16,578 nt of DNA from Bacteroidota bacterium (GTDB taxonomy: Bacteria; Bacteroidota; Bacteroidia; Bacteroidales; VadinHA17), in assembly GCA_030613125.1 (NCBI GenBank), contig JAUWMO010000036.1, positions 1 through 16,578 on the forward strand, written 5' to 3'. A program made the translations under genes and the position numbers. Each line of letters starts with the position of its first letter. The stretch's first letter is position 1. Below, piece after piece: positions 14,471 to 16,578 of the stretch. The notes beneath the pieces were generated by a model. The model saw nothing but the letters and a program-made list of their open reading frames with translations. It searched no databases and was not told where the DNA came from.

Positions 14471-16021
14471 ATGAAGAATTTGCTCATTAATTCATTGAAA
14501 GGTCTCTTTTTTTTATTGTTTATTTTCATTTTCTCCTCATGTATTCAGGATCATGAAAAGAAAACCTTAAAACCCAACATAGTATATATTCTTGCTGATG
14601 ATATGGGATATGGTGATGTATCTGCAATAAATGAAAATGCAGCCTGGAACACACCAAATATCGATCGCCTTGCTGATGAGGGCATGGTATTTACCGATGC
14701 TCATTCAGGATCAGCAGTTTGTACACCTACCCGGTATGGAGTCCTCACAGGGAGGTACTCATGGCGTTCCAGCCTGAAAAGTGGAGTTATCTGGAGTTGG
14801 GATGACGAAATCATTGAGGAGGGCAGAATGACTGTCGGATCTTACCTTCAGGAGCATGGTTATAAAACAGCTTGTATTGGTAAATGGCATTTAGGTCTTG
14901 GTTGGCAAAGATACGAATCAGTAACTGATAGTATTGATTTCGGGAAACCGGTATTAAACGGACCCATTACCCGTGGTTTTGATTACTTTTTTGGAATAAC
15001 TGCTTCACTGGATATTCCGCCTTATATGTACATTGAGAATGATCGCTTAACAGCGCTACCCGATCGGTTTACCGAAAGTAATACTAAATTTGGTTGGTGG
15101 AGACTAGGTCATACCGGAAGCGATTTTATACATGAACAGGTCCTTCCAAAATTGACAGAAAAAGCAGTTGCCTTCATAGATAAACATGTTGAGGAAAATA
15201 GTGACCAGCCCTTTTTCCTGTATTTCCCCCTGCCGGCACCTCATACACCAATCCTGCCCACAAAAGAATTTCAGGGAAAAACGGGAACAAACCCTTATGG
15301 CGATTTTGTTTTGCAGGTGGACTGGACCGTGGGTCAGGTTATTGAGGCTATTGAGAAACACGGACTAACTGAAAATACTCTATTTATATTTACCAGCGAT
15401 AATGGGTGTGCCCCACAGGCCCGGTATGATGAACTTGCCGAACATGGGCATAATCCCAGTTACATTTTCAGAGGGCATAAAGCCGATATTTATGAAGGAG
15501 GACACAGGATCCCATTCCTGGCACGATGGCCGGAAAAAATAACACCAGGATCTGTTAGTGATGAAACAATATGCCTTACTGACTTGCTTTCAACAACTGC
15601 TGATATATTAAATGATACACTACCGGCCGGTGCCGGTGAGGATAGTTATAGCCTGTTGCCTGTGTTTAACGGGGAGAGTCTTGATAGGTCTATACGTGAA
15701 GCCACAGTTCATCATTCGGTAAATGGGTCATTTGCCATCAGGAAGGGGAAATGGAAATTAATTATGTGCCCCGGGTCAGGGGGATGGAGTTATCCAACTC
15801 CCACAGAAACAAAAGAGTTGGACTTGTTTCCTTTACAATTGTATGATATGGAAACGGATGTGGGAGAAACAAAAAATATTGCCGAAGAAAATCCGGAGAT
15901 CGTCAATGATTTGAAACTACTTTTAAAGGGATATATCCTTTCAGGAAGGAGTACCCCGGGAGAACCTCAGGAATATGTCAAAAGTGAAAAATGGCCCGGC
16001 CTTAAATGGATGGAAATATAA
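14471..16021 (+). CDS. S1 family formylglycine sulfatase 2 (lipoprotein, paralogue of sulfatase 1)
   Basis: 516 aa, the same length as the preceding sulfatase as called here, starting 24 nt after it with an AGGA stretch just upstream of the ATG. The lipoprotein signal ends at FSSC (C24). The formylglycine residue is C84 in CTPTR (84-88), against CSPTR in its neighbour. Matching landmarks are ILADDMGYGD with D43/D44, GKWH with K138 and H140, APHTP with H258, SDNG with D310/N311, and FRGHKADIYEGG with K338. The two proteins share long near-identical stretches (TPN-D-LA-EGMVFTDAHSGS, TRYG-LTGRYSWRS, DWTVGQV-EA), which points to tandem duplication. They differ most in the central region (sulfatase 1 about 137-180 against sulfatase 2 about 142-165) and at the C-terminus, consistent with different sulfate positions or sugars. 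Periplasmic or surface lipoprotein. Confidence 0.95.
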   Translation: MKNLLINSLKGLFFLLFIFIFSSCIQDHEKKTLKPNIVYILADDMGYGDVSAINENAAWNTPNIDRLADEGMVFTDAHSGSAVCTPTRYGVLTGRYSWRSSLKSGVIWSWDDEIIEEGRMTVGSYLQEHGYKTACIGKWHLGLGWQRYESVTDSIDFGKPVLNGPITRGFDYFFGITASLDIPPYMYIENDRLTALPDRFTESNTKFGWWRLGHTGSDFIHEQVLPKLTEKAVAFIDKHVEENSDQPFFLYFPLPAPHTPILPTKEFQGKTGTNPYGDFVLQVDWTVGQVIEAIEKHGLTENTLFIFTSDNGCAPQARYDELAEHGHNPSYIFRGHKADIYEGGHRIPFLARWPEKITPGSVSDETICLTDLLSTTADILNDTLPAGAGEDSYSLLPVFNGESLDRSIREATVHHSVNGSFAIRKGKWKLIMCPGSGGWSYPTPTETKELDLFPLQLYDMETDVGETKNIAEENPEIVNDLKLLLKGYILSGRSTPGEPQEYVKSEKWPGLKWMEI

Positions 16022-16040
16022 GATAATTAAAATGTTAGCA

Positions 16041-16578
16041 ATGAATTTAAGAAGGTATTTAATACTGTTACTAATGGTGGTGGCGGGTTGTTCTGATAAG
16101 TCGGATTACCATAGAACCTTAAAGAAGATCCAGGCTACACCAACCAATTTCATACTTTGCATGACGGATGATCTGGGATGGGGCGATCCCGGATACAATG
16201 GAAACCAGATCATCAAAACTCCCAACCTGGATGATATGGCCTCGGGCGGATTGGTATTTAACCGTTTTTATTCTTCCTCACCGGTGTGTTCCCCAACCCG
16301 GGGGAGCTGCCTGACAGGCCGGCATCCTTACAGATATGGTATTTTTGGGGCCAATACCGGACATCTGCCTAAGGAAGAAATTACCCTGGCCGGGATCTTA
16401 AAAGGAAAAGGGTACAGAACCGGCCATTTTGGGAAATGGCATCTGGGAACGCTGACAAAATCAATAAAAGATTCGAACCGGGGTGGTATTGATGGTGGAA
16501 AGCACTATGCACCGCCATGGGAGCATGGTTTTGAAGTTTGTTTTTCAACCGAAGCAAAAGTCCCTACCTATGATCCAA
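16041..16578 (+). CDS. S1 family formylglycine sulfatase 3, N-terminal part (runs off the right edge)
   Basis: The frame is open from the ATG at 16041 to the end of the window (179 complete codons). An in-frame ATG at 16032 is the alternative start. The signal MNLRRYLILLLMVVAGC is a lipoprotein signal with lipobox VAGC (C17). The sulfatase pattern then follows: FILCMTDDLGWGDPGYNG with D43/D44, TPNLDDMASGG, and SSSPVCSPTRGSCLTGR with C83 as the predicted formylglycine residue, then GHFGKWHLG with K132 and H134. It differs clearly from the two sulfatases before it (TDDLGWGDPGYNG instead of ADDMGYGDV, and a GSCLTGRHPYRYG stretch after the motif), so it belongs to another S1 subfamily. The 19-nt gap after the previous gene suggests one transcript. 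Only about a third of a typical sulfatase is present. Confidence 0.92.
   Translation, partial: MNLRRYLILLLMVVAGCSDKSDYHRTLKKIQATPTNFILCMTDDLGWGDPGYNGNQIIKTPNLDDMASGGLVFNRFYSSSPVCSPTRGSCLTGRHPYRYGIFGANTGHLPKEEITLAGILKGKGYRTGHFGKWHLGTLTKSIKDSNRGGIDGGKHYAPPWEHGFEVCFSTEAKVPTYDP

Noticed and set aside
1..16578. CRISPR arrays, tRNA or rRNA genes, insertion sequences
   Set aside because: No regularly spaced direct repeats, tRNA-like cloverleaf, rRNA text or transposase-like protein was seen on either strand.

Overview
The window is about 16.6 kb of moderately AT-rich DNA from a member of the Bacteroidota, probably the Bacteroidales/Marinilabiliales (the exact taxon is inferred). The reasons are the weak or absent Shine-Dalgarno sites, the AT-rich gaps, the many Sec and lipoprotein signal peptides, and the dense mix of glycoside hydrolases and sulfatases. 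Every recognised gene lies on the + strand and gaps are mostly 0-100 nt, so this reads as one or a few operons of a polysaccharide utilisation locus (PUL). No SusC/SusD pair, regulator or transporter is visible, so the window is an internal or distal part of the locus.

Layout: (1) 1-177, left edge, possibly the tail of an upstream gene. (2) 178-1989, exported GH29 alpha-L-fucosidase with a PA14 domain placed between the catalytic barrel and the C-terminal beta-sandwich. (3) 2079-3650, protein of the L-fucose isomerase-like fold with a Tat signal. (4) 3682-4719, exported five-bladed beta-propeller protein of GH43-like type, directly abutting (5) 4720-5646, an exported endonuclease/exonuclease/phosphatase-fold hydrolase. 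(6) 5679-6719, cytoplasmic uroporphyrinogen-decarboxylase/MtaA-like protein with the zinc-methyltransferase signature. (7) 6805-9057, exported DUF5703 putative glycosidase related to GH95-type (alpha/alpha)6-barrel enzymes. (8) 9073-11181, exported right-handed beta-helix protein resembling GH141. (9) 11243-11782, HdeD/DUF308 six-helix membrane protein. (10) 11829-12794, calcineurin-like phosphoesterase lipoprotein. (11-13) Three S1 formylglycine sulfatases, all predicted lipoproteins: 12896-14446, 14471-16021, and 16041 to the right edge (truncated). An 18-bp perfect palindrome precedes the sulfatase group.

Working together (inference): the sulfatases would remove sulfate esters, and the GH29, DUF5703 and GH141-like proteins would release deoxy-sugars such as L-fucose from a sulfated glycan, possibly a fucoidan, sulfated fucan or other algal or mucin-like polymer. 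The less usual members are a Tat-exported isomerase-fold protein, two exported phosphoesterase-fold hydrolases and a cobamide-type methyltransferase homologue. They suggest that the substrate carries further decorations (phosphate or methyl groups), or that some of these folds have been turned to carbohydrate chemistry. That is the part of the window most likely to hold undescribed biology. Family calls rest on motif recognition by eye, without database searches.
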